From: Nymphaea colorata
Taxonomy: Eukaryota; Streptophyta; Magnoliopsida; Nymphaeales; Nymphaeaceae
Direction: 5' to 3'
NCBI RefSeq assembly: GCF_008831285.2
Contig: NC_045139.1
Coordinates: 14,738,354-14,802,353 of the forward strand
Length of the DNA: 64,000 bases
The translations under genes were made by a program, and so were the position numbers. Below, piece after piece: positions 39,089 through 50,295 of this stretch (positions are counted from its first letter, which is position 1; every line of letters starts with the position of its first letter). The notes beneath the pieces are model-generated. The model saw nothing but the letters and a program-made list of their open reading frames with translations, made no database searches and was not told the origin of the DNA.

Positions 39089-42000
39089 TCATATGGGTTG
39101 ACCCTTGGGAACAAGCTGATCCTTAAGCCACATGTAAATGGGCACCAGGACGTAATATGCTCCTGCTAGTGCACCCAAAATGAAACGATAGAGGAAAACG
39201 AGTGGATTTACAGGAGCGCTTACATCTTCAACCTTAGGTCCAAGCTGTGTAAACACACGAAAAGAAGATTAAACAATAGTTCAAATCAACAGAAAAAGGA
39301 TATATAATGCAATAGGAAAATGCTAGATAAATAATAGATCCGTAATACAATGAGGATGTAATTCAGGATAACTCCTAAAAGTTAATTCTGAGAGATAACT
39401 TTGCTGCACCACAAGCATCAAAGACAAATAGGCAACTCAATACTTGGCATGGAATATCATTCTGCAAAAATAACTTACCTCAGTACAATTGAGTATCTTC
39501 AGAAGCCTGTGGTTCAAAATGCATAAGAAAAAATATGTTCTAGAGCAAGTGACATAGTCTTAAATCTGTGACAGATGTGCTACTATATTTACAAAAAAAT
39601 GTTCTAACATATTACACAAGATTGCAAACACAATTACCCTGACCATGCATAGAAAGCTTAGATATACCACAAAAAGATATTCAGACATTTTAAGTTCATA
39701 AACGTCTGGAAACCCCCTTCCTGATTAGAAATGAACATGAACATGAACATCTCCACACACAGGAAACCTTAAAGCTCAAGCACAAATGGGAGGAAGAGAC
39801 TGGTAAAAACAATGAAGCAAATAGGCCAAAGATGGCACTTGGGAAGTTGGGAAAAACTTATACAAGAAGAATCTCGACACGTCATCAGAAAGCCTATGCA
39901 AGTAGGAGCCCTGAGTGTCATCGTGCTTCCGAGGCACCAATGACCAAACGAATGAAAATTATTCAATAACCATGGAGGATGCGATTGAAAAGGAACCCAA
40001 TAAGTCTGGCAGCTACTAAAAGAACTGTAGGCCTTGGACAATGAACTCTTACGAGAAATAAAAAAAACTAAGCAGCATGACCAGGAGGCAGCTACCAACT
40101 GGACAGCAGACAGACCATAAAGATGGACGGTTGCTCATATATGTCCAAAAGGGTTAATCTGATGGGCTGAGAGATTATAGACACTATGTTTTCATAGAAT
40201 AAGAATACTAGTCAAAAGAAATAGAGCACATCTCTGAAAGGAGAACCATAGCATATATGTAGGCCGGTAGACCCAAGAAGTAAAGATAAAATTTGTCATA
40301 GACCTATCTGAATAGGTGAACAATCGCTGAACATATATCCTACACCAAGTTTCACTATGGGCATATGCTTATGATGTAATTCCATCAACTGACCCGATTA
40401 GCGAACCAAATGACATAAACAGAACTACCAGCAAAATTCATGATCCATGGATTTCACCTTGGCATTACATCAGCCTTCATAACTATAGGCTTTATCTGTG
40501 TATGTGTTTTTTGATCTCTTATAGTATCAAAACATAAATAAATGGAATATAATAATTCTCCTTTGTCATCAGTTAAGAATAAGATCTGAGTTGAAGTTAC
40601 AAAAAATAAAAAAAGGGCAGAGGTACATGCCATGAGAAACCAACAGTCTAAATGAAAGAGGGGGTGAAAAGGACAGCTTCCAACAACTCTTTAAAGTTCA
40701 TGGAGATCAGAGGACAGTAGCAAAAACAATGTCACAACAGGCAGAAAAGGCACGAAAAATGCATAAATATTTATTACAGAATAGGAACATCTAAACTGGT
40801 CAATTGATGAGGTTCCAATAGCTTAACTGACATTTTTTATTCAGAAAAAGAAGAGAAGCATAATCTAGTTTAAATTTCTCACAAGATTTAACAAGGAAAC
40901 ATATACAAGTACCACAGATTATCCTAAACATATAAGAAAAATAACTTGTCTGAATCCCATCTAACAATAATAAAAAACAGTGGGAGATTAATGCAGGAAA
41001 AAGCAAAGTATCTGGCATAAGGGATAGAAGGGATGATAGCTTGACCTTTTCTATTTCTTCTAATTTCCTTTTCTTGCCAAGGGGCAGAAAGAGGAAATAT
41101 AAAATACAGCTGAAGAGTATCCAGTGGTTAGCAGTTCGCGCATTACCTGCAATGGGGAGTCGCCAGATTGCTTCTTCACGCCTGTAACAGAACATCCCAT
41201 AATCAGACCATGTCTGCGCACACCTCTGTACCATTTAGGGCCAATTCTTTTGAGTTGGACATCCTCGAATCCAGCCTTTTCAAACCACTCTATGTACTCT
41301 TCCTCCTTTGGGAACAGCATCCAGACATCGGCAAAGAAACGAGATAACCAGTAAGTTGGGTATACTGGACCAATTAGACAAGCCTTTCCACCAAGTTTCA
41401 AGACCCTGTATGCTTCTTTGATGCCTCTCTGAGGATCTGGCCAATACTCTATGCTGAAAAAAAAAGCATGTTTATTGGTAAACAAGCGCATTTACCAGTA
41501 AAACCAAAGAATTTGATTTGCTAACTGGATAAACATCAGCTAAAAGCTTCAGAATCAAAAGCATGAACAGATTGCGGCAGGTGCTTTGACAACTCATGCA
41601 ATATTACGTTGCAATGATATTGCAGTCGTACAAGATCATCAAACTCCCAAGTTTCCAGGAACCATGTCTACAGTCCAAGAAAGCGTCCAACAACTCGGGG
41701 AAAAAAACATCATTTGAAAGCTATTTCGTAAAAAGTTTCTTCAAGTTTCACTGAGGACAAAGAGGTGGAAAAGACTTCAGAATATGAAAGTAAAAAAGGA
41801 GAAAGTCAAGTAGCTGCGGAATGATCACCGTAAGAATCAGGTACTGCTTCTTGCAACTAAAGATACAATAAACTAATGTGAACATGAAAACTTACTTATA
41901 GTGCTTCTTTCCCTATGCTAAAGCAAAAAGTTAAGGGGTTAATTTACATTTACTTTACGGATTTTCTCACAGAAATTGGCTTTCCTAGAATCAAGAAATA

Positions 42001-42786
42001 TCCAGCACATCAAAACAAGTAGGAATATTTAATGCATCAGAAGATTTAATGCATCAAAACAAGTAGGAAGTTTTCGACTATTCCTCCTCATCCTCACAGA
42101 AGAAACAAAAAGGTCCAAAAGCATCAGAAGGGATGCTCCACAAAAAGAGAAACAATCAATTGCCAAGAACAACACATAACTAACTTATACCTTCCAGCAG
42201 ACACATATCTATCAGCATAATCAGTAGGGAAGGGGAGATCCTCCGCATCCCCTTCAATAATCCTGCACTCTTTCAAAGGCTCCTTCTGCTTGGCCTTAGC
42301 CAGCTGGTGCGGTGACTGGTCCAGTATGGTTACATTCTTGGCATCTACGTGCTTGACGATTCCCAACGTCGTGAATCCGGTGCCACCGCCCACATCCACG
42401 ACCACCATGTTTCTGTCGTTGAGGTCGGCAGGCTCAAGGGCATCATCCCTCATATCCTCAGTCCAATGTCCGGGATTAATGATATGATCATACACTATTG
42501 ACAGAAACCTGTAGAACCAGAAAGCCTCTTTCTTGTGCTGGATGAACCTCGGCTGTGAAGCAGGCCTAGAGGAGGAAGACAAGCTGCACATTGGCCCCTG
42601 AACTCTGCTCCTCCTGTCGGTGCACAGCAACCCCAAGCTAGGAAGAAGTGTCCCGCATGACTCAGAACCACAGAATCCCAACTTCAAGGGATGAAGTAAC
42701 TGGCCGTTCCTTGGGATGGTGCCACTTTCAGCTCTCGTTCTCACAATTTTGAGTGTGCCAACAGCAGTACTAGCCATTGCAACCAT
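39089..42786 (-). CDS. VTE3: MPBQ/MSBQ methyltransferase, chloroplast (VTE3/APG1)
   Basis: Methylates 2-methyl-6-phytyl- and -solanesyl-benzoquinol at the plastid inner envelope, for tocopherol and plastoquinone synthesis. Three exons on the minus strand: 42786-42191, 41453-41147 and 39244-39089 (1059 nt, 352 aa; the Arabidopsis protein is about 340). The splice 1-2 completes AG|C for Ser in VSAGSIEYWPD; splice 2-3 joins SPLQ to LGPK. Both introns are GT-AG. Residues 1 to about 70 look like a transit peptide. FIQHKKEAFWFYRFLS and DHIINPGHWTEDMR are family signatures, and DVGGGTGFTT (131-140) is the SAM-binding motif I. A hydrophobic segment near 316-340 (…FILGALAGAYYVLVPIYMW) is the C-terminal membrane anchor, ending in KGQPI. 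Either ATG 42786 or ATG 42777 may start. The last exon lies inside the duplicated segment; copy A lost its equivalent. Confidence 0.95.
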
Positions 42787-44774
42787 TGTTACGAGAAAAG
42801 CAAGAGCAGGAAGATCCTATTTTCTGGCAAAATTACAGATACAGAGGGTCGCGCCTCTAATTGGGGAGAATCATGAGGGAGGGTTTTGGAGATAAGTGTC
42901 TCAACAAAAAACGATGGCACTCAGGAAACGGGACAGGCGAGAGGGAAGGAAGAAGGGGACAAACGAGCTTTGGAGTTTTGAAGACGATGGTGGCCTGTGA
43001 ATCTTGTCTCATGAAGGCCACAGGTTTTTTTGGAGATGCGGGAGAAGGGTGACGTGTATACTCGAAAAGCAGTGAACCCTTCACTACCCGAAAAGTTACT
43101 GATCTTTGGTGTTTTTACTTGCCCTGGAGAGGAGTATATCATACATTTGACATTAGCTTGCTGCGTCAAACAACTACCGCTTGGAACCGTCGAATCGAAC
43201 ACCACCCACACTACCGCACGCATTTAAATGTATATATTTATAGGCTATATTAGGTGTTAGAACAAAATTAGTAAAACACATTTAGATGTGTTCCTTGGTA
43301 TTATTATCTTGAACTGCATGAATTTAATTTGAGATCATGGAGAGAATTTGAACATCTTCTCGTTCCCAAATTTACAGCAATATGAATTAAGTGCTGTCGA
43401 TGTTCCACCTCCTTATACCAGTTCAAGTGCTCTTTCTCTATCAATGACTTAAACTAATATAAGTTAAATAATAATAATATCAATAATGTTATTATGTTCT
43501 GGTACTATTATTATCTTGATAATTAAGGTCCTGTCACGGCAATGGATGACAGTGGTAGAGCCAGAAATGCTCTCCATTAGAAAAAGTGCACGTTCCTACA
43601 GAATACCAATGACCAAATTGTATTTGGTTAGAGCTATCTATGCCATACATCGGCGACACACTCGTACCAGTAAATAATAATAAATCCAGTTGCCCACGTA
43701 ATTTTAGTTTATTTTTTTGTATTATTTCTTAACATAATTTGTTTTGTTATATATTGATGTCTCTCAAATCTAGGTTTTTTCTTTGTTGAAGTATCAAAAT
43801 TTGGAAAAGTGCCCCTTAACCAAAAACTTATGGCATTCGACCTTTTTGATTATCATCAGTATTAATGACTTGATTATAACTTTGAGAAAGGAAACATGCT
43901 GGTTGGGGAACTCAAAATATTTTTAGTTCTATCAAACTTAGTAGGCCGCAAGATGCGTGTCACTGTGGGCCTTCTTGTGGCAACTTTTAGAAGCTGCAAC
44001 TCACGAGTCTTCGGTGATTACTTTTATTTGGTGCTTTTTTCTCATAAACTCCAAATTCATGATCCAACCATTACCACACCCACCTTGAAAGTTTGTCCCG
44101 CTAAAGCTGGTGGAAGTTAAGGCAATCAATGAGAAGCCACAAATGTAGGTGAAATGCCATTCTTTTGCAATGTAGCAAGAACCAGATCATGAATATATGT
44201 TAAACCTTGAGCCAAGTTGCCAACCGTGAGATGGGGTGTAACGTGACATCCAACTCCAGATAGCCAGATTTGATAAGACAATTAATATCCAACAAAACAA
44301 AGTTCAAATTTGTTGCGAACTAGCATCCACTATATGAAAACCAAAACCAGAACAAGAAAAAGCTAATGGTAAGGCTCAGGCGGTTTTGCCACTTTTTCTT
44401 TCAATGGAGATGGAGGTCAAGTCAATGGTGCAAAATTGTTGCCATTGAAGATTTTTAGTGGCTCATTAGCATGATAAAGCACGAGCCTTCTCTTCTCCAA
44501 TGAAGTGGAAAATTAAAGATGATACAGTAAGGACCAAAGCAACCTTCCGTAGAAAAATAATACAGGTTTAGGGTTAAATCCCATGAAAGCAAAACAAAAA
44601 AGAAACTTAAGAATTGCAGGTTTGAGTCTTGAATAGAGAAAAACTAGAAACGATGTAGGTACAGGAACATGCCTCAGGTTAAATACAAACCATTCCTCCC
44701 CTCCAACAATGGGGCAATGGGGAATTGATATTTGCCATTTTTTGGAAAGGAATTAGTGTCCTGTTCAAGATGCA
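42787..44774. other. VTE3 upstream region and gene-free DNA
   Basis: 42787-43230 is probably promoter and leader of VTE3; no TATA element is evident. Beyond that no gene is supported. The open frames are motif-free, and no further exons of the YUCCA-like remnant at 44.8 kb were found in it. Confidence 0.4.
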
Positions 44775-45085
44775 GCACTTTGCATTATGTGTTTTGAACA
44801 GAAGGCTATCTCTTTTTCCAAAAATGGCAATTTCAATTCCCCGCTACCTCAAAGTTGGAAACGAGGGAATAGTTCATGCTTCGTCGGTTTCACTGGAAAA
44901 GGCATGGTTGGTAGGCACTGCAATCGATGCTGAGAAAACGGCAGATGACATCAGAAGGCAATGCGGAAACACACATGAGAAGAAGCACTTCTTTTGCGGT
45001 TCAACAAATCTCGTAGTGCATGAAATCTCAAGGGGTTGAATGTTAATTTCTAAAAAACCTGGTGCATCAGAACCTCTTTTACGGC
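44775..45085 (+). pseudogene. orphan YUCCA last-exon pseudogene fragment
   Basis: This matches the 3' end of the YUCCA gene at 15217-17560. It begins just before the intron 3 acceptor (TATGTGTTTTGAACAG against TATGCATTTTGAACAG) and runs through exon 4 (from 44802) into the 3'UTR, where GGGGTTGAATGTTAA, TGCATC and GCGAAAGG parallel GGGATTGAATGTTAA, TGCATC and GCAAAAGG. TGGAAA, TTCGTCGGTTTCACTGGAAAAGGC and GACATCAGAAGGCAATG.GGAAAC align. Four extra bases after GTTGGTAGG shift the frame and bring in a stop. Exons 1-3 are not found upstream. It is a genomic, not retrotransposed, copy because intron sequence is retained. Confidence 0.92.
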
Positions 45086-46770
45086 GAAAGGTAAAAAACC
45101 TCTTCGCTGGGCTTCAACCCGTTGGGAAATCTAAACAATCCAACTAGTTTTAACACTCAAATTTTTTAATGGATCCGAGTATTGACCTGGCCGGCAAACC
45201 AGAGATTTTAACATGATGGGCATCATTTTAGAATACAAGTCTTTCCATCGCCCACAATATCAACAAACACCCACGTCTTCAGTTTAACTTAGTTCGTTTT
45301 TCTTTTTAATTTTACATGCAAATTTTGAAAATTTACCTTCATCCTATGAAAAAAAAAAAAAAATGCAACTACCGCATGAAAAATTTCTGTGGCTTCATCC
45401 TTGCGTAGTATGACTGTCCCGACCCAACTCTCAATGTATCGGATCCAAACTGGAACTTTTAAGATATCCACTTTTTTGGTAGTTTATATATATGGATTCG
45501 AAGTGGGATTTGAATACTGATGAAGAAAAATGTATATACTAATTCCAAATCCAAAACCTAAATTCATATGTGGAAACGGTGGCACCGCATTGAGGAAGGA
45601 AGGTTCAAATATCATCAGCTTAAGTCTGGGCAGATGGCCATAGTAGCAGTAGGGCTGGACCTTAGGAAATTCCGGCTAGCACATATGGGCAAACTGGGGA
45701 ATGAAGGAGACCCGCTGTTTCTTCCGACCTCTTGAGGAGAAGAAGAAGTTCAGCATGATTCATTGGATGTCCAGTATACGAGATTTTAATTGTTTCCATG
45801 AACCCTCCATCTGCGCAGTATCCTTATCAACATCGCGTTTATTAATTTTTCCCAGCTACATGCTCGCTATTTCTATCTCCAGGACTAAATGCAGAAGGAG
45901 CATCGTCCTCACGATTATGTTAAGACTGGATATGGCTGCCTCCTGAACCATCGGGATTTGCTTTGCTTTCCAACTTCATGTTAGGATCTTCGCCTTAAGC
46001 GTCGCTCTTTTGGCAGTAAAAACACTCCCGTAATATCCATAAATCTACTTTAAAAATCTAGTTTTTGTTTTTCTCCCCATTCTGATAGATATCCGGTTCT
46101 GATAGACATCTAAGTTCGAATGATTATAGAAATTCGGGTAAGGCTTTGTATTTTGTCATATAGATTTGAGTTCAAACAAGACTTAGAGTTGGTTTAAGCC
46201 AAAACCCAGTTCAAGTCAACTCCATTCACATCCCTGAGACTGAGTTTGGTTCAGATTCTCTAAAAATGGAGGACATGAACTCAATCAGTTTATGAAAAGG
46301 GACTCGTTGCAACAATGTGGGAACGTTTAAAATGAAGAGGAACAACAGATTGATTTGTAAGTCTCACAAGTGTTAAAAAGTGAACTGAAAACCACTTGAT
46401 CTTACAATATGCTGCTTCCTTAGCAGTAGGATGAAAAGTTTGTTTGGCTTGTTAAAGTGAGAGTATAGTTGGTGCTCATGGTATTTAGGGTTACATACAC
46501 CCCAAAAAGAAGAGTTCATTTTTTCAAATTTGTTCTCTAGTTTAAAGGTCGGGGCTTCATCTTTTAAGATGTGATTTCGTCTATAAACCTACCAAATAAA
46601 AGGCTCCATCACCTAACTTGCAATTTCATACATATTTTACCTACCAAATAAAAGACCAACTGCTAGAAATTGTCACAGCAAACAATTGATCAAACACGCT
46701 GATAGGTTATCCGGAGACAGACTTGTTTGCAAACAACAAAATCCGTGTCCTGAACTCAACGCAACCCAAT
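45086..46770. other. AT-rich intergenic region
   Basis: No gene is supported. There is an A-run at 45347-45363 and AT-rich sequence; nothing else stands out. Confidence 0.4.
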
Positions 46771-47331
46771 TCACATAAAAACCATTCCTAACCGCTCAAG
46801 CATCAAGCCCCTGCCCGTCGAATCGAATCCTCGATGGGATAAACAACCCCCTTGCATTAAAGGCCTCGTCGGGCTACCCTCCGGCGGAGCGGGCGGTGGC
46901 GGCGATTGCGGTGGCGCCGGAGGCGGCACGTCGTCGGGCACGAGAGGGATGCCCGGCACCGGAGGCACGAGGTCGGGCGGCTGTGGTACGTGGGGCACTG
47001 GCGATGGCGGAGGCGGCGTCAACGGCGGGTCGATGTTCGGAGGGGTCTCTTCGAGCTCCGGAGATGGCCGAACCTCGGGCACCTCATTTGGGAAGTTGGG
47101 CTCGAAGCCGGGAACAGGGTTCGTATTCGGCATTTCCAGCGGAGGTTTGGGCGGATACTCAGAGTCAGGCGGGACCCTAGGAAACTCCGGTGGCTGAGAA
47201 AGAGAGAGGGCCTTGAGGGTGCAACTCCTCCGGCAATCGCGCACGGGCGGACGGAGGTGGCGGAGTGTCGGAGACGGTGCCATGCAGATGTACTTCCCGG
47301 GAAGGTTGACGCTCAATATGGAAGCCGCCAT
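46771..47331 (-). CDS. proline-rich protein of unknown function, single exon
   Basis: An uninterrupted 186-codon frame on the minus strand, markedly GC-rich against AT-rich neighbours. MAASILSVNLPGKY with Ser/Arg-rich sequence to about residue 45 could be an organelle transit peptide. From about residue 48 to 160 every second to fourth residue is Pro (PPEFPRVPP, PPLTPPPPSP, VPPVPGIPLVP), with acidic residues interspersed in the first half. There are no extensin SPPPP repeats, no secretory signal and no zinc or kinase motif. The start is taken at ATG 47331, which directly follows a CT repeat; an in-frame ATG at 47379 would add 16 residues including an LSLSLS run encoded by the repeat. The antisense frames are shadows of its composition. 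I do not recognise the family. Confidence 0.62.
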   Translation of the reverse strand: MAASILSVNLPGKYICMAPSPTLRHLRPPVRDCRRSCTLKALSLSQPPEFPRVPPDSEYPPKPPLEMPNTNPVPGFEPNFPNEVPEVRPSPELEETPPNIDPPLTPPPPSPVPHVPQPPDLVPPVPGIPLVPDDVPPPAPPQSPPPPAPPEGSPTRPLMQGGCLSHRGFDSTGRGLMLERLGMVFM

Positions 47332-47353
47332 GAGAGAGAGAGAGAGAGAGAGA
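47332..47353. repeat. (GA)n microsatellite abutting the proline-rich gene start codon
   Basis: GAGA repeats on the plus strand (CT on the coding strand) end at the ATG of the proline-rich gene. The repeat is open in frame with the gene, as Leu-Ser codons. Length changes here could alter leader length or, if the upstream ATG is used, the N-terminus. Confidence 0.9.
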
Positions 47354-48934
47354 GCATATGTTCCTGAAAATGGAAGCATCGGGCGTCAAATTTTCGACAC
47401 GTTTCCTTCAAATGACACGCAGCCTCTCTGTTGGCAGAGTTTTGTTAAATGCCGGAGTGGACAAAAAATTTAGAACAGTAGAACATCTGGAGCCAAAGAC
47501 CATGGGACAAATTAAACAAAAATGGCTTCTCTCTTCTTTTTGTGTTTTTACTTCGCAGGAAGAAGACAAAAATATTCTAAAAATCTCCCATTTGTTCTTG
47601 TTAAGATCAATATTTTGAAAATGGAACACTATAAATTGAATCGCAAGCGTTCATCTCGGTATTTCGAGTTTATCCTTAAAAAAATGGTGTCGTTTATCAC
47701 TGATCTTGTTCCACAATATCATATTCCATGAAACTCGTCACAGCGATCTTCCTGAAAAAATAGAACTAGAAAGAAGAGGGGACGATCCAGATGCAACTTG
47801 CGTTATGGACTTCTTTCCACGATAAGAGACGTTTCATTCTTCATTTGTTGATGCGGCCTATACATGCATCTGACGCTGCAGTATTTATAAAACCACTTCC
47901 TCATTCCATGGCATTTGTTCGGTTTCATTCTTTTCCTTTTTAACAGGTATTTTTGTTGTTTTTTTTCCCTTTCTTACTACATATTTTCTCAAACTCATCC
48001 ATTAAAATGGAGCTTTTTTTTTTTTATTGATTCATACTTTCTTACAATGTGTGTTTCAAAAACACCCTGTTATTGTTAAAAACTTTCACATGGCGTGTTT
48101 ACAGTGAACGTTTGTTTATTGAATTTATAAACAATATCCAGAGTCACGTCATGCCTTCTAGAACAAAAACATAGATTTTTTTAAGACAATGTATCGTGAG
48201 AACGTGAAAAACGTTGTATGACCATGAAATGCTCTAATTTGATGGCATGGTGAAGTTTTTTTTTTTTTTTTTTTACAGTATTTCTTTCAACTTAAATGTC
48301 CTGTGAAAGAAGTATCTATCTATGAAGATCCAATTGAAAACGTATTGTTTGCACATTTTTCGAACCAACCAACTATGCTACCCTTCTTAAAACGTGAGTG
48401 CATTGGTGTGAATACAAGAGTTTTGAAATTTAAGTTTGAATGATGAGTGGTCAAATCCTTGTATCCACTCCAAAATTGGATTCAGATCTAAGGTGGACAA
48501 TTTATACATCAAATAGTTGCATATTTCAGTTCAAGCTCGAATAAGAAAAAAAGGCAAACCACGTCCAGATCCATTTCTTAAAACCACAAAAGCAATTTTG
48601 AAGCTAGGTTTGATGCATCTGATCCAATCCCACGTTCGATAATGAAGTTAAGATTAATGTTTGAAAGTTGGATTGGATACGAACGAATATTATAGTTTAT
48701 ATCCATAATGGTTGGGTCAAATAGTCATGTAAGACTATATCTGAATCTGAAGATCTCGTTTTTCAAAGCAGAATTCCATCTGATTTTGTACTGGAGCCTG
48801 ATTTAAAGTAGTGTTATTGGATATTTGATTTCAATCCGATCCATTGACGGGCAGGTGGAAAAATAAATCCCATTTGAATCGGATCCAGATAGCACTACCT
48901 TCAAGTCTCCTCCCGGTTCCCTTGTTCCCTCGGC
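47354..48934. other. intergenic region between divergent genes
   Basis: Lies between the minus-strand proline-rich gene and the plus-strand PLAC8 gene, so it holds both promoters. A T-run at 48257-48274 and AT-rich sequence are seen; no coding region is supported. Confidence 0.4.
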
Positions 48935-48942
48935 TATAAATT
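48935..48942 (+). promoter_or_regulatory. TATA box of the PLAC8 gene
   Basis: TATAAATT within CGGCTATAAATTGG. About 30 bases downstream a CT-rich leader begins (about 48965), and the first exon ends at a good donor at 49065. Confidence 0.7.
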
Positions 48943-48964
48943 GGCGGCCCTATTCGTTGTCGCT

Positions 48965-49065
48965 CAATTCTCTTTTCCTTGCCCTTTGCGGTTGATTTCT
49001 TCAATTCTACGAAATATCTCCAGTTTTTTTCTTCTGATTCCCCAAATGCTGAAAACCCTAGAGAG
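48965..49065 (+). other. untranslated first exon of the PLAC8 gene
   Basis: A pyrimidine-rich leader with AAACCCTAGAG, a common element in leaders of plant housekeeping genes, ends at GAGAG|GTAACG (donor 49066). The next acceptor is TTTGACAG at 50289, six bases before the coding ATG, giving a leader intron of about 1.2 kb. An ATG at 49046 opens a short upstream frame. Inferred from motifs; no transcript seen. Confidence 0.55.
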
Positions 49066-50295
49066 GTAACGCTTTCGATCTTCTTCGCTCCTTCCTTTTC
49101 CGAGATAATTTTTAGCTGCAATTACTTTTTTATTAGTTTGATTCGTTTTGCTCTGCGCGGACTATCAATTCGTCCTAAAAAACTTATTTAAATGAAAAAG
49201 AGAAACCGTCGGAAATCTCTCTCTCACTCGCTTTCTGTGCGTGGGTTAAAAGCGAAGGGGCATAAATCATAATTCTGTTCGACTGGGTATCCTGTTGAAA
49301 ACAATCTTCCCTTCTTTGGATGCCTGAACTTTTGGAAATGGGTGGAAGTTGTCAATTTGATTCCCCTATGTTCAGACGTCCTCTATTTTGGTCCAATATC
49401 TCAATATTCTTTGTAAATTTTTTAATCGACGTCTTTTGTCCTCTGATTAATACATCAAAATATTTGGTTAGAAAACGTGCAGTGTGAGTTTCCGCAGAAC
49501 GCAATTTTAACGTGTTTTTCTTGATGGCGGAATAAATGTATCTTCTGCAAATGCGTTCGTCCTAACCTGCTATAGTTCTTACCTATTGTCCCATGAGGAC
49601 TGTGTTTTGGACGTACGATTAAATGTTGGTTAGTGCGAGTATGAGTTTACGGGTAATCCAGGTTTGAGCATTCGTTTTTGCTTTTATCCTGTGAACGTCT
49701 CTGCAATTATCTGTCACAGATTTGGGTTGAAGTTGTCTACTTTCTCAACAAATTACAATTTTGTAATCGGGCATCGCTTAGCAAAGAAAAGCCTGCTTTG
49801 TTATTAGTTTCCAAGACTTCTTACAGTCTCAATGTCAAAGCTTGTTCAGGGAGTACTAGCCCATGTGTTTCTCTTATACTTTTCACTTTTCAGAACTCCT
49901 TAACATATGAAGAACACTTCTTCCACGTTGGAAATGCACATTTTCCATATTGGCTGATCTATGTTCCATTTTTTTTTTTTTTTTTACTTTAATGTACTAC
50001 ACCTAATAGATATTTTGTGCAGAATCTTGGAAGGGTGCATTTAAGTAATCAATTGTTTTATTTACTTTTCACATTGCTGCGATTGCACTTCTCTCTCATT
50101 TTCCATGGTTGATATAGTATGATTCTTTACCGTCCTTTACAAAATAGTCTTCACTCGCAAGAATATAATTTACTAACTGCTAAGTCCAATAAAATTTTAT
50201 TTTTACACCAATGTTAGGATAGTTTTTCATATAACCGTTGTGGTACATTGCACTGGGAGAATGATTGTAACATGTTCTAACTTTGACAGGGTAGG

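Larger units (their letters stand above)
30671..40065. repeat. tandem segmental duplication, copy B (carries the intact gene)
   Basis: Direct partner of copy A at 24893-30235. It contains the intact calmodulin-like gene, its promoter region, and the terminal exon of VTE3 with part of the preceding intron. Its left end has a small internal repeat: ATTTCATGTATTTAATGGC at about 30684 and 30739. A stretch of 23 A residues (31997-32027 region) and an ATT microsatellite (32210-32232) are present in this copy. Confidence 0.82.

Noticed and set aside
46896-47367. Plus-strand open frames (94, 153 and 82 codons) opposite the proline-rich gene
   Set aside because: They are Arg/Gly/Ala-rich shadows of the GC-rich proline codons; two CT/GA-repeat translations are included.
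49044-49062. AAACCCTA motif as an interstitial telomere repeat
   Set aside because: Only one unit; it is a common element of plant leader sequences, and the context is a 5'UTR.
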